Part shown: piece by piece, positions 1 through 8,619 of the stretch
Position numbering within the stretch: position 1 is the stretch's first letter
Layout of the letters: each line of letters begins with the position of its first letter
Assembly (NCBI RefSeq): GCF_025336485.1
Contig: NZ_JAODAB010000023.1
Location: 33,615-97,614, forward strand
Reading direction: 5' to 3'
From: Pseudomonas citri
Lineage (GTDB): Bacteria; Pseudomonadota; Gammaproteobacteria; Pseudomonadales; Pseudomonadaceae
DNA length: 64,000 bases
Program-made: the position numbers and the translations under genes
Notes under the pieces: model-generated
What the model was told of the DNA's origin: nothing
The model's input: only the letters and a program-made list of their open reading frames with translations
Databases searched by the model: none

Positions 1-966
1 TACGAACAGCACGGCGATGGCCGCGCCCATGGCGATGACGCCCATCAGCTTGTCTGGAATCGCCCGCAGAATCGCGTAGAACGGCGTGAAGTACCAGACC
101 GGGGCAATGTGCTCAGGTGTCTTGAAGGCGTTCGCCTGTTCGAAGTTCGGCTTCTCGAGGAAGTAGCCACCCATTTCCGGGAAGAAGAACACGATCGAGC
201 AGAAGATAAACAGGAAGACCACTACGCCGACGATATCTTTCACGGTGTAGTACGGGTGGAAGGCGATGCCATCCAGCGGTACGCCGTTCTCGTCCTTGTG
301 TTTCTTGATGTCCACGCCGTCCGGGTTGTTCGAGCCAACTTCGTGCAGCGCCAGGATGTGTAGCACCACCAGGCCGAGAATGACGATCGGCAGGGCCACC
401 ACGTGCAGGGCGAAGAAGCGGTTCAGGGTAATGCCCGAGATCAGGTAGTCACCACGGATCCACTGGGTCAGGTCGTTACCGATGACCGGGATCGCACCGA
501 ACAGCGAGATGATCACCTGGGCGCCCCAGTAGGACATCTGACCCCAAGGCAGCAGGTAGCCCATGAAGGCCTCAGCCATCAGCGCCAGGTAGATCAGCAT
601 GCCGAAGACCCATACCAGCTCACGCGGCTTCTGATACGAACCGTAGAGCAAGCCACGGAACATGTGCAGATAGACCACGATGAAGAACGCCGAAGCGCCG
701 GTGGAGTGCAGCAGGCGCAGGATCGAGCCGTACTCGACGTCGCGCATGATGTATTCGACGGAAGCGAATGCTTCTTCCGCCGACGGGGTGTAGCTCATGG
801 TCAGCCAGACACCGGTGACGATCTGGTTGACCAGAACGAGCAGGGCGAGGGAACCAAAGAAGTAGAAGAAGTTGAAGTTTTTCGGAGCGTAGTACTTGCT
901 GAGATGGTCTTCCCACATCTTGGTCGCGGGAAAGCGCGCATCGACCCAATCCATGAATTTGCTCAT
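1..966 (-). CDS. petB: Cytochrome b of the cytochrome bc1 complex (partial, C-terminus outside window)
   Basis: Cytochrome b is the membrane subunit of ubiquinol:cytochrome c reductase. It carries two b haems and both quinone sites. The frame opens with ATG at 966 (MSKFMDWVDARFPATKMWED) and stays open for 322 codons to the window edge; about 80 residues of the usual roughly 400 are missing. Visible family features are a run of hydrophobic helices, the haem-ligand region around LLRLLHSTGASAFF, the segment GYLLPWGQMSYWGA, and the Qo-site PEW-like region HIAPVWYFTPFYAIL. The start overlaps the petA stop in a TGATG arrangement, so the two genes are translationally coupled. Cytochrome c1 (petC) is expected just beyond the edge. 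Confidence 0.95.
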   Translation of the reverse strand, partial: MSKFMDWVDARFPATKMWEDHLSKYYAPKNFNFFYFFGSLALLVLVNQIVTGVWLTMSYTPSAEEAFASVEYIMRDVEYGSILRLLHSTGASAFFIVVYLHMFRGLLYGSYQKPRELVWVFGMLIYLALMAEAFMGYLLPWGQMSYWGAQVIISLFGAIPVIGNDLTQWIRGDYLISGITLNRFFALHVVALPIVILGLVVLHILALHEVGSNNPDGVDIKKHKDENGVPLDGIAFHPYYTVKDIVGVVVFLFIFCSIVFFFPEMGGYFLEKPNFEQANAFKTPEHIAPVWYFTPFYAILRAIPDKLMGVIAMGAAIAVLFV

Positions 967-1559
967 CACGCTTTCTCCGTGTCGACGCCGATGACAATGA
1001 TGTCGTCCGACTCATAGGAATGCGGGGGAACTGGCAGGTTCAGAGGCGCAGGCTGCGACTTGTAGACGCGACCAGCCAGGTCGTAGTGGGAGCCGTGGCA
1101 AGGGCAGAAATAACCACCGACCCAATCCTTGCCGAGATCGGCAGGCGCCACTTCGGGACGGAATGTTGGCGAGCAACCCAGGTGCGTGCAGATCCCGATC
1201 AGTAGCAGGACTTCCGGCTTGATCGAACGCGTTTCAGGATTGACGTATTCCGGTTGGACCGAGTTCTTGGAGGAAGGGTCGGACAGCTGACCCTCGATCT
1301 TCTTCAGATTCCCCAGGATTTCCTCAGTACGGCGGACGATGAACACCGGCTGGCCGCGCCATTCAGCAATCATCTGCTGGCCTGGCTCGATCTTGCTGAC
1401 ATTCACTTTCACCGGAGCACCTGCAGCTTTCGCCTTGGCACTGGGAAACCATGACCCCACGAACGGGACCGCAGCCCCCACCGCTCCTGCAGCACCCACC
1501 ACGGATGTGGCTGCTACCAGGAAGCGACGCCGGCCTGCATTCACGCCGTCATTGCTCAT
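966..1559 (-). CDS. petA: Ubiquinol-cytochrome c reductase Rieske iron-sulfur subunit
   Basis: The Rieske protein takes electrons from ubiquinol in the bc1 complex and passes them to cytochrome c1. The protein has 197 residues, the usual bacterial length. An N-terminal twin-arginine-like stretch (GRRRFLVAAT, residues 9-18) and the following hydrophobic segment are the Tat-dependent membrane anchor. Box I is CTHLGC at 124-129 and box II CPCHGS at 152-157. By homology Cys124, His126, Cys152 and His155 bind the 2Fe-2S cluster and Cys129-Cys154 form the disulfide. It is the first gene of petABC, preceded by a good sigma70-type promoter. Confidence 0.97.
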   Translation of the reverse strand: MSNDGVNAGRRRFLVAATSVVGAAGAVGAAVPFVGSWFPSAKAKAAGAPVKVNVSKIEPGQQMIAEWRGQPVFIVRRTEEILGNLKKIEGQLSDPSSKNSVQPEYVNPETRSIKPEVLLLIGICTHLGCSPTFRPEVAPADLGKDWVGGYFCPCHGSHYDLAGRVYKSQPAPLNLPVPPHSYESDDIIVIGVDTEKA

Positions 1560-1641
1560 TCAGTCCTCTCCCATCAGCTTTGTGGCCTGTTAGATCAGGC
1601 GTCTACTAAGTAAAAATCTGAACTTATAAAAATTTTGCCGA

Positions 1642-1670
1642 ATGGTAATGAAAAGCCCCAATTCTGACAA
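1642..1670 (-). promoter_or_regulatory. Putative sigma70 promoter of petABC
   Basis: Reading the minus strand, TTGTCA (1670-1665), a 17-bp spacer and TACCAT (1647-1642) lie about 80 bp before the petA start. The surrounding DNA is AT-rich. This is a sequence match only. Confidence 0.5.
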
Positions 1671-1760
1671 GGTAATTACCAAGCGGCCCAACCGCCAAGC
1701 CTTGTAGTATAGGGCCTCTACGGATGTGGCAAGTTGTCACAGAGCATTTATTTCACCCAT

Positions 1761-1799
1761 AAAAAAAACGCCCAGCTCCGTGAGGAACTGGGCGTTTTC
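1761..1799 (-). terminator. Rho-independent terminator of rplM-rpsI
   Basis: An 11-bp stem AAAACGCCCAG/CTGGGCGTTTT is followed on the minus strand by a run of eight T. It lies about 20 bp past the rpsI stop codon and separates rplM-rpsI from petABC. Confidence 0.85.
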
Positions 1800-1816
1800 T
1801 TGAAAGCGGAAACGAA

Positions 1817-2209
1817 TTAACGCTTCGAGTACTGCGGACGCTTACGCGCTTTACGCAAACCAACTTTCTTACGTTCAACTTCGCGAGCATCGCGAGTCAC
1901 GTAGCCAGCTTTACGCAGGGCGCTACGCAGGGTTTCGTCGTAGTCCATCAGGGCACGAGTGATGCCGTGGCGGATTGCGCCAGCCTGACCACTTACACCA
2001 CCACCGATAACAGTGACGTAGATGTCGAACTTTTCAACGGTCTCGGTCAGTTCCAGCGGCTGACGAACTACCATGCGGGCAGTTTCGCGACCGAAGAAAC
2101 GATCCAGGGAACGGTTGTTGATGGAGATGTTACCAGTGCCCGGACGCAGGAAAACGCGTGCGGTTGCAGTCTTGCGACGGCCAGTGCCGTAATTTTGAGT
2201 CGCCGACAT
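1817..2209 (-). CDS. rpsI: 30S ribosomal protein S9
   Basis: S9 is a small-subunit protein whose C-terminal tail reaches the P-site tRNA. The protein has 130 residues, the standard length. It begins MSATQNYGTGRRKTATARVF, contains the family segment VIGGGVSGQAGAIRHGITRAL, and ends in the basic tail RKARKRPQYSKR, whose SKR end is invariant in the family. It follows rplM by 14 bp in the classical rplM-rpsI operon and is followed by a strong terminator. Confidence 0.98.
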   Translation of the reverse strand: MSATQNYGTGRRKTATARVFLRPGTGNISINNRSLDRFFGRETARMVVRQPLELTETVEKFDIYVTVIGGGVSGQAGAIRHGITRALMDYDETLRSALRKAGYVTRDAREVERKKVGLRKARKRPQYSKR

Positions 2210-2223
2210 AATGAACTATTCCG

Positions 2224-2652
2224 TTAAAACTTCAGTTCTTGGGGCTGCTGAGCAGTATGAGGGTGAGCAGCGCCCGCATAAACCTTCAGCTTACGATACA
2301 TGTCGCGACCCAGCGGGTTCTTAGGCAGCATGCCTTTAACCGCGGTCTCGATCACGCGCTCAGGGGCTTTGGCGATCAGCTTTTCAAAGTTGATCGACTT
2401 GATGCCACCAGGAAACCCGGAGTGGGAGTAGTACATTTTGTCAGCGCTTTTAGCACCGGTAACACGTACTTGCTCGGCATTGATCACGACGATGTAGTCA
2501 CCGGTGTCAACGTGAGGCGTGTACTCAGGCTTGTGCTTGCCACGCAGACGGCTCGCGATTTCGGTGGCCAGACGACCCAGGGTCTGACCAGCAGCGTCGA
2601 CGACGAACCAGTCGCGCTTTACTGTTTCCGGTTTAGCAGTAAAAGTTTTCAT
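2224..2652 (-). CDS. rplM: 50S ribosomal protein L13
   Basis: L13 is an early-assembling large-subunit protein. The protein has 142 residues, the normal length. Diagnostic segments are DAAGQTLGRLATEIASRLRG near the N-terminus, TGDYIVVINAEQVRVTG in the middle, and GMLPKNPLGRDMYRKLKVY near the C-terminus. It is the first gene of the rplM-rpsI operon, with a sigma70-type promoter about 40 bp upstream of the start. Confidence 0.98.
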   Translation of the reverse strand: MKTFTAKPETVKRDWFVVDAAGQTLGRLATEIASRLRGKHKPEYTPHVDTGDYIVVINAEQVRVTGAKSADKMYYSHSGFPGGIKSINFEKLIAKAPERVIETAVKGMLPKNPLGRDMYRKLKVYAGAAHPHTAQQPQELKF

Positions 2653-2693
2653 TCTTTATAGCCTCAGGGGCCGCCCTGTAAATTAGACGGCGG

Positions 2694-2722
2694 ATCTTAC
2701 TGAATAGTGCGTACTTTGACAA
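2694..2722 (-). promoter_or_regulatory. Putative sigma70 promoter of rplM-rpsI
   Basis: On the minus strand TTGTCA (2722-2717), a 17-bp spacer and TAAGAT (2699-2694) lie about 42 bp before the rplM ATG. The match to consensus is good. The predicted leader is short, about 35 nt. Confidence 0.55.
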
Positions 2723-2896
2723 GTCAAAGGCAGCCGGATACAGACGCTTTCGGGGGCTCGGGTCGGCGCGTCCGTTCAACGGCAAGATTCTTCGGCGGCG
2801 GGGCATCACTTCCACTGCAGAAAGAGGTGCGCAATTATGCAGATTGCGAAAAATATTTCAACCTGCTTCTATGAATGTTTTGCCCAAGGAGCCCCG

Positions 2897-3937
2897 ATGG
2901 ACTATCGCCAGCTAGGCCGTACCGATCTCAACGTGAGCGCCCTGTGTCTTGGGACCATGACCTGGGGTGAGCAGAACAGCGAGGCCGAGGCCTTCGCCCA
3001 GATCGAGCGCGCCAAGGGTGCTGGCATCAATTTCCTCGACACCGCCGAAATGTACCCGGTACCGCCGAAAGCCCAGACCTACGCCACCACCGAGCGCTAC
3101 ATCGGCAACTACTTCAAGAGCCGCGGCGATCGTGCCGACTGGATCCTGGCGAGCAAGATCGCCGGCCCCGGCAACACCATCGACTACATTCGCGACCAGA
3201 ACCTCAAGCACAACCGCCGGCACATCGTCGAAGCCGTGGAGGCCAGCCTCCAGCGCCTGCAGACCGACTGGATCGACCTCTACCAGTTGCACTGGCCGGA
3301 ACGCAGCACCAACTTCTTCGGCCAGTTGGGCTACCAGCACAAGGCCGACGAGGACTTCACCCCGCTGGAGGACACCCTCGAAGCCCTGGATGAACAGGTC
3401 CGGGCCGGCAAGATCCGCCACATCGGCCTCTCCAACGAAACACCGTGGGGCACCATGAAATTCCTGGCCCTGGCCGAAGCCCGTGGCTGGCCGCGGGCGG
3501 TGTCGATCCAGAACCCCTACAACCTGCTCAACCGCAGTTTTGAAATCGGCCTGTCGGAAATCGCCATCCGCGAGCAATGCGGCCTGCTGGCCTACTCCCC
3601 GCTGGCGTTCGGCTTCCTGTCGGGCAAGTACGAAGGCGGCGCGCGACCCGCCAAGGGCCGCCTGACGCTGTACAGCCGCTTCATGCGCTACTTCAACCCG
3701 CAATCGGAAGCCGCGTGCAGCCGTTATGTCGCGCTGGCCCGCGAGCATGGCCTGGACCCGGCGCAAATGGCCCTGGCATTCGTCACCCAGCAGCCGTTCG
3801 TGACCAGTAACATCATCGGTGCCACCACCCTGGAGCAACTGGACAGCAACATCGCCAGCCTCGACCTCAAGTTGTCGGATGAGGTACTGGCGGGGATCGA
3901 GGCGATTCACAAGGACCAGCCCAACCCGGCGCCTTGA
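2897..3937 (+). CDS. tas: NADP(H)-dependent aldo/keto reductase, Tas family
   Basis: The protein has 346 residues, the same length as E. coli Tas, and is alignable throughout. Matching segments include LGTMTWGEQNSEAEAFAQI, DTAEMYPVPPKAQTY, WIDLYQLHWPERSTNFFG, AGKIRHIGLSNETPWG and NPYNLLNRSFEIGL. The aldo/keto reductase tetrad Asp-Tyr-Lys-His is visible as D/Y in DTAEMY, K in ASKI and H in LHWP. ATG 2897 is chosen over an in-frame start 60 bp upstream because AAGGAG precedes it and homology begins there. It is predicted to be a cytoplasmic oxidoreductase; the physiological substrate is unknown. It is followed by a REP-like hairpin and the convergent acyl-CoA dehydrogenase gene. Confidence 0.9.
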   Translation: MDYRQLGRTDLNVSALCLGTMTWGEQNSEAEAFAQIERAKGAGINFLDTAEMYPVPPKAQTYATTERYIGNYFKSRGDRADWILASKIAGPGNTIDYIRDQNLKHNRRHIVEAVEASLQRLQTDWIDLYQLHWPERSTNFFGQLGYQHKADEDFTPLEDTLEALDEQVRAGKIRHIGLSNETPWGTMKFLALAEARGWPRAVSIQNPYNLLNRSFEIGLSEIAIREQCGLLAYSPLAFGFLSGKYEGGARPAKGRLTLYSRFMRYFNPQSEAACSRYVALAREHGLDPAQMALAFVTQQPFVTSNIIGATTLEQLDSNIASLDLKLSDEVLAGIEAIHKDQPNPAP

Positions 3938-3952
3938 TCGCCCCGTCAGCCC

Positions 3953-3980
3953 CCATCGCGAGCCGACTCGCGATGGGGGC
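3953..3980. repeat. REP-like palindrome
   Basis: CCCCATCGCGAG and CTCGCGATGGGG form an inverted repeat between two convergent genes. It shares the TCGCGAG core with other REP copies in the window. Confidence 0.6.
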
Positions 3981-3998
3981 TACCAGATCACCACGCCT

Positions 3999-5135
3999 TC
4001 AAAGCGATCGCGCAATGATCTCCTTCATGATCTCGTTGGTTCCGGCATAGATACGCTGCACCCGCGCATCGGCCCACGCCCGGGCGATCGGGTATTCCCA
4101 CATGAAGCCGTAGCCGCCGTGCAACTGCACGCATTCATCGAGCACCTTGCATTGCAGGTCGGTGCCCCAGTACTTGGCCATCGCCGCTGTCGGCACATCG
4201 AGCTTGCCTTGCAGATGCAGTTCCAGACAACGGTCGACGAAGACACGGCCGATCTGGATCTCGGTGGCCATTTCGGCCAGCTTGAATCGGGTGTTCTGGA
4301 AGTCCGCGATGGACTTGCCGAACGCCTTGCGATCGCGGGTGTAGTCCAGGGTCCATTGCAGCGCCGCCTCGGCCGAGGCCAAGCCGCCGATAGCGACGGT
4401 CAGGCGCTCCTGGGGCAATTCCTGCATCAAATAGGCAAACCCCATCCCGGCTTGCCCGAGCAGGTTTTCCTTCGGCACACGGACATCCTGAAAGAAAAGT
4501 TCAGACGTGTCCTGGGCCTTCATGCCGACCTTTTCCAGGCGCTTGCCTTTTTCGAAGCCAGGCGTGCCCGCCTCGACCAGGAACAGGCTGGTGCCCTTGG
4601 CGCCGGCCTTCGGATCGGTCTTGGCGACCACGATCACCAGGTCGGCGAGAAAGCCATTGGTGATAAAGGTCTTCGACCCATTGATGACATAGTCGTCGCC
4701 GTCCGGCACCGCCGTGGTCTTCACCCCTTGCAGGTCGGAACCGGCACCCGGCTCGGTCATCGCGATGGCGGTGACCATTTCGCCGGACACCAGTTTGGGC
4801 AGGTATTTTTGCTTCAGCGCTTCACTGCCGTAATGCAGGATGTACGGCGCGACGATGTCCGAGTGCAGCGAGAAGCCAATCCCCGTCAAACCCAGGCGAC
4901 CGATCTCTTCGATCACCACCGTGCTGTAGAGGAAATCCGCCGAAAGTCCGCCATACGCCTCGGGCAGGTGCGAGCACAACATCCCCGCCTCCCCCGCTTT
5001 ACGCCAGAGCTGGCGATCGACGTGCCCCTGTTTTTCCCACTGGCTGTGGTACGGCACGGCTTCTTTTTCGAGGAAGGTTCGTACGCTGTCACGGAACAAT
5101 TCGTGCTCCGGACTGAACAGGGTTCTTGGGATCAT
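3999..5135 (-). CDS. Acyl-CoA dehydrogenase
   Basis: This is an FAD flavoenzyme of the acyl-CoA dehydrogenase family that introduces a trans-2 double bond into acyl-CoA and passes electrons to ETF. The protein has 378 residues, typical for the family. The first signature TEPGAGSDLQGVKTTA and the C-terminal signature around QLHGGYGFMWEYPIARAWAD are both present, followed by RIYAGTNEIMKEIIARSL. The catalytic glutamate is expected in the YAGTNE/GGYGF region but the exact residue depends on the chain-length subfamily. The substrate cannot be read from sequence. It stands alone, convergent with tas. Confidence 0.9.
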   Translation of the reverse strand: MIPRTLFSPEHELFRDSVRTFLEKEAVPYHSQWEKQGHVDRQLWRKAGEAGMLCSHLPEAYGGLSADFLYSTVVIEEIGRLGLTGIGFSLHSDIVAPYILHYGSEALKQKYLPKLVSGEMVTAIAMTEPGAGSDLQGVKTTAVPDGDDYVINGSKTFITNGFLADLVIVVAKTDPKAGAKGTSLFLVEAGTPGFEKGKRLEKVGMKAQDTSELFFQDVRVPKENLLGQAGMGFAYLMQELPQERLTVAIGGLASAEAALQWTLDYTRDRKAFGKSIADFQNTRFKLAEMATEIQIGRVFVDRCLELHLQGKLDVPTAAMAKYWGTDLQCKVLDECVQLHGGYGFMWEYPIARAWADARVQRIYAGTNEIMKEIIARSL

Positions 5136-5279
5136 GGCGCACCTTTCGTCAGGGTTGGGCGTGGTTACCGACAGAGCCTAAGCCGGTGAGGAACGACAGG
5201 ACACTGGACACATCCGACAAAAAATAAGACGATCCAGCCGTCTGGTGACCACTTTCCCCTATAACAATAAAGATCAATT

Positions 5280-6275
5280 ATGCCCAAACACCTTTCCACG
5301 CCTTTGCGGCGCGTCAGCATCCTGGCCATCGACCAGGTGTTCGCTTTTACCCTCATGCAAGCCAAGGACTTCTTCCACCTGGCCAGCCTGCGCTATGGCA
5401 AGCAACTGGGCCACGGCCTGACCCCGGCATTTGAAACCCGGCTCGTCAGCCCCGATGGCAAACCGGTGAACAGCTTTAGCGATGTGATCATGCCGGTGGA
5501 CGGCGGCCTGGAAGACACCGATGTGATCATCCTGCCGGCGTTCTGGGATGATTTCGCCACGCTCTGCCAGCGTTATCCCCAGATCCTGCCCTGGCTGCGG
5601 GCGCAACATGCCCGCGGTGCGGTGCTCTGCGGCGAAGCCACCGGCGTGTTCTGGCTCGCCGAGGCCGGCCTGCTCGACGGCAAGGAGGCCACCACCTACT
5701 GGCGTTTCTTCAATGCCTTCAAGGAGCGTTTCCCCCAGGTGCACCTGAACCAGGACAAACACCTGACCGACGCCGACAACCTGTTCTGCGCCGGCGGTAC
5801 CACCTCGGTCTGCGACCTCTACATCTATGTGATCGAACGCTTCTGCGGCGCCAACGTGGCCCAGGGCGTGGCGCGGGACATCCTGTATGAAGTCCAGCGC
5901 AACTATTCGCCGGGCAGAATCGGTTTTGGCGGGCAGAAGCTGCATCAGGATGTGATCATCCTGCAGATCCAGCACTGGCTCGAAGAACACTTCGCCGACA
6001 AATTCCGCTTCGAAGACGTCGCCCGCGAACACGGCATGAGCATCCGCAATTTCATGCGCCGCTTCCAGACCGCCACCGGCGACAAACCGCTGCATTACCT
6101 GCAACGCCTGCGGATAGAAACCGCCAAGGGACTGTTGTCCGGCAGCCGCAAGAGCATCAAGACCATCAGCTACGAAGTCGGCTACGACGACGCGAGCTTT
6201 TTCGCCCGTTTGTTCCGACAACACACCGAACTGTCGCCGAACCAGTATCGGCAGCAGTTTCAGCAGGCGGCGTAA
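5280..6275 (+). CDS. GlxA family AraC-type transcriptional regulator
   Basis: The protein has 331 residues with two domains. Residues about 7-190 form a DJ-1/PfpI (class I glutamine amidotransferase-like) domain, seen in DTDVIILPAFWDDFATL and GAVLCGEATGVFWLAEAGLL, where the nucleophile-elbow cysteine is CGEA. Residues about 220-325 carry two AraC helix-turn-helix units (FRFEDVAREHGMSIRNFMRR; KTISYEVGYDDASFFARLF). GlxA-type regulators often sense nitrogenous or quaternary-amine compounds, for example in choline and arginine catabolism. It lies 200 bp upstream of, and on the same strand as, the monooxygenase cluster at 6475-11799, so it is a natural candidate to control that cluster; that link is inference. 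Confidence 0.88.
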   Translation: MPKHLSTPLRRVSILAIDQVFAFTLMQAKDFFHLASLRYGKQLGHGLTPAFETRLVSPDGKPVNSFSDVIMPVDGGLEDTDVIILPAFWDDFATLCQRYPQILPWLRAQHARGAVLCGEATGVFWLAEAGLLDGKEATTYWRFFNAFKERFPQVHLNQDKHLTDADNLFCAGGTTSVCDLYIYVIERFCGANVAQGVARDILYEVQRNYSPGRIGFGGQKLHQDVIILQIQHWLEEHFADKFRFEDVAREHGMSIRNFMRRFQTATGDKPLHYLQRLRIETAKGLLSGSRKSIKTISYEVGYDDASFFARLFRQHTELSPNQYRQQFQQAA

Positions 6276-6297
6276 CCCAGGACTTGGCAACGATCCA

Positions 6298-6321
6298 CTG
6301 TGGGAGCAAGCCCCCTCCCAC
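6298..6321. repeat. REP-type hairpin
   Basis: TGTGGGAGC..CCCTCCCACA-type partial palindrome directly after the GlxA-type regulator gene. It is a degenerate copy of the common Pseudomonas REP. Confidence 0.5.
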
Positions 6322-6474
6322 ATGGGAACTTGCGGCAGAGGAAGCCAGTTCTTTGCACCTTCCTACGCAAAACGCGGAATAAAGAGCGCCCTAGCGCTGG
6401 ATTTCGCTCACATACAGCAACACCTGAACACCGCAACATCACTCCCTGAAAAACACCATCAGGGAAGAGCAACA

Positions 6475-8421
6475 ATGACCATTGGATCAAGTTACAACTA
6501 CCCCGCCTCCGCAGCCAAGGAAGTCAGTCGAAGCAAGCGCTCGACTGGCAGCAAATGGGCTGCTCGCTTTCCAAACCCACCCGACTTGTGCTTTGACTAC
6601 AGGACATTGGTCGAGCAAAAAAATGGCATCGCCAAGGCCACAGATCCAAAACACAGAATTTGCATCGTCGGCGCCGGTATCACTGGACTAACGGCCGCCA
6701 GAGAACTTTACCGTTGCGGATTCACCCATATCACTTTAATCGAACAGTCCAAGCGCATCGGTGGCAGGCACTTGACCGTGCCCGGAAGCAAGCACTCCAC
6801 CGCAAACCACACGCCCTTTGAGATGGGCGCAATGCGTATGCCCTTCTTCAACCGTGCGGATGAGCCGCCCACAGCGGGACGATCACTGATGGCTTATTAC
6901 GCCAAGGCCTTTGACCTATCGACTTCGGACTTTGCCAACCCAGGTAGCCAGTGGGTGCGCTCGACAGGTATCTATCTACGCGAAGGGAGCATCGGGGGTG
7001 GACCGACTCCGCAGATGCTGATCTGGAAAAATGAAGACGGTCATACGCCGCCGCCTGGCAAAGAACTGCAAAAGGTCTACTCCAAGTGGAAAGCCTTTGC
7101 TGACCACATGACTCGGCACGTCGCTGCGGTGTACGCCACTGAGGGCTGGGAAACCCTGTGGGCCGCCATCGTTGCAAAATACGAGAACGTTTCATTCCGC
7201 GACCTGGTGAGTATGCCCGTACTCCCCACCTGGAATGAACGCTCGCCCGGAGATTTTGGTGGAATGGGAATGTCCCAGGAAGAGTCTGCAATCTTCTATG
7301 CCATTGGTATAGGCGACGGCAGCTGGGGGGCCTTTTACGACGTATGCTCCCTCTACCCTTTGCGTACTGCCATCTTTGGTTTCAGTAGCCACCTGCAACT
7401 GATTCATGGTCGGATTAAACCCAACGGAGAACCACTTGCCTCACCGCACCTGCGTAGCGAGGCGGTTTTTGACTCCACGGGACTGGTTTTCGATAGCCCC
7501 CGCTACATCGGGCTCGCCGCACTGGACGAATGTCTGCTGTTTATGGAAACCGATGAAACCCAAAAATCTTTCTACGAACACTGTCGTGAAAGAAACGATG
7601 GCTTGCTCACGGACTCCTCCGTAACAAAACTGACTAAATTGGCCAATCAAAAGATACGCGTCCACTTCGATTGGAAATACAGCCAGCCTGAACGAACGGA
7701 ACACCGCTTCGAAGATTTCGACTCAGTCATCATGACGCTGCCCTCCTGGCTGATCGAAACTCGTATGGAGCTTGAAAACTTCACCCCGCAAATGCTGCCT
7801 TTCGAAACAATCAATGCTTACAAAACAGCTCATTGGGAGACCAGCTGCAAGGTCTTTGCGCCATTGAAAAAATCGTTCCTTTCAAAAAACAGCAAAATCC
7901 CGCAGGCCATCGTCACGGACAGCTTCATCCACGACGTGTACACCTACCGCTACAACGACAACTACAGTTATGACTGCATTCTCCTGAGCTACACATGGGA
8001 AGACGATGCAACCAAACTCGCCTCATTCACCGACAAGGAGCTGGTGAACAGGTGTGCTAAAGAGCTGGATCGAATACTCATGAAATGCACGAATGTCCGA
8101 GAGAGAATCTCTCCCTATATTGGGCTCGATCAAGCCATGGTCCAACGGTGGATGACCGATAAAAATGCGTTAGGTTGCGCAAAGCTGTACCGGCCTGGCA
8201 CCTACCACGATGCGGTAAGCCTGATGAAGTACAACAGGGATTTTGGACATTATTCAGGCCTGTACTTTTCTGGTGAATCATTTTCGGTCGATGCTGGCTG
8301 GACAGAACCTTGCTTCCGAGGCGCCGTCGATGCAGTCATTCATATCTGCAACAAGACCGCTGCGACATTCAATGGTGGTTTTTCCATGAACGACTATCCG
8401 CATTACAAAACCAGGACCTGA
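6475..8421 (+). CDS. FAD-dependent amino-acid 2-monooxygenase/oxidase, tryptophan-monooxygenase-like
   Basis: The protein has 648 residues and belongs to the flavin amine-oxidase superfamily. The Rossmann FAD motif GAGITG sits at 66-71, followed by ribose-binding Glu90 and the GGRH motif at 96-99. The C-terminal FAD motif is around GLYFSGESFSVDAGWTEP. The segments EMGAMRMP and LLSYTWEDDATKL resemble the tryptophan, phenylalanine and lysine 2-monooxygenases. Those enzymes convert an L-amino acid plus O2 to the one-carbon-shorter amide, CO2 and water. ATG 6475 follows GGGAAGAG; an in-frame upstream start lacks this site. Base composition is clearly more AT-rich than the flanks (one 60-base line counts 45% GC), suggesting transfer. 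A downstream C-N hydrolase could hydrolyse the amide product. The substrate is not determined. Confidence 0.8.
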   Translation: MTIGSSYNYPASAAKEVSRSKRSTGSKWAARFPNPPDLCFDYRTLVEQKNGIAKATDPKHRICIVGAGITGLTAARELYRCGFTHITLIEQSKRIGGRHLTVPGSKHSTANHTPFEMGAMRMPFFNRADEPPTAGRSLMAYYAKAFDLSTSDFANPGSQWVRSTGIYLREGSIGGGPTPQMLIWKNEDGHTPPPGKELQKVYSKWKAFADHMTRHVAAVYATEGWETLWAAIVAKYENVSFRDLVSMPVLPTWNERSPGDFGGMGMSQEESAIFYAIGIGDGSWGAFYDVCSLYPLRTAIFGFSSHLQLIHGRIKPNGEPLASPHLRSEAVFDSTGLVFDSPRYIGLAALDECLLFMETDETQKSFYEHCRERNDGLLTDSSVTKLTKLANQKIRVHFDWKYSQPERTEHRFEDFDSVIMTLPSWLIETRMELENFTPQMLPFETINAYKTAHWETSCKVFAPLKKSFLSKNSKIPQAIVTDSFIHDVYTYRYNDNYSYDCILLSYTWEDDATKLASFTDKELVNRCAKELDRILMKCTNVRERISPYIGLDQAMVQRWMTDKNALGCAKLYRPGTYHDAVSLMKYNRDFGHYSGLYFSGESFSVDAGWTEPCFRGAVDAVIHICNKTAATFNGGFSMNDYPHYKTRT

Positions 8422-8619
8422 CGCCGCTCTGCCCTTGGAGCCTTGCACAACGGGCATTGGCTCCACCTTCATGCCTCCCTGCAAAGGGTTCCGCTCATTC
8501 ATCTTGGGAAACGGCCTACAACTCTAACGGAATCAGCTGACTTACGCCTCGCCCTCGCTTCGCCTCTTATGAACACGCCATTAAACAGCGTGAATAACAA
8601 TAAAAAAGAGGTTTCAAAA

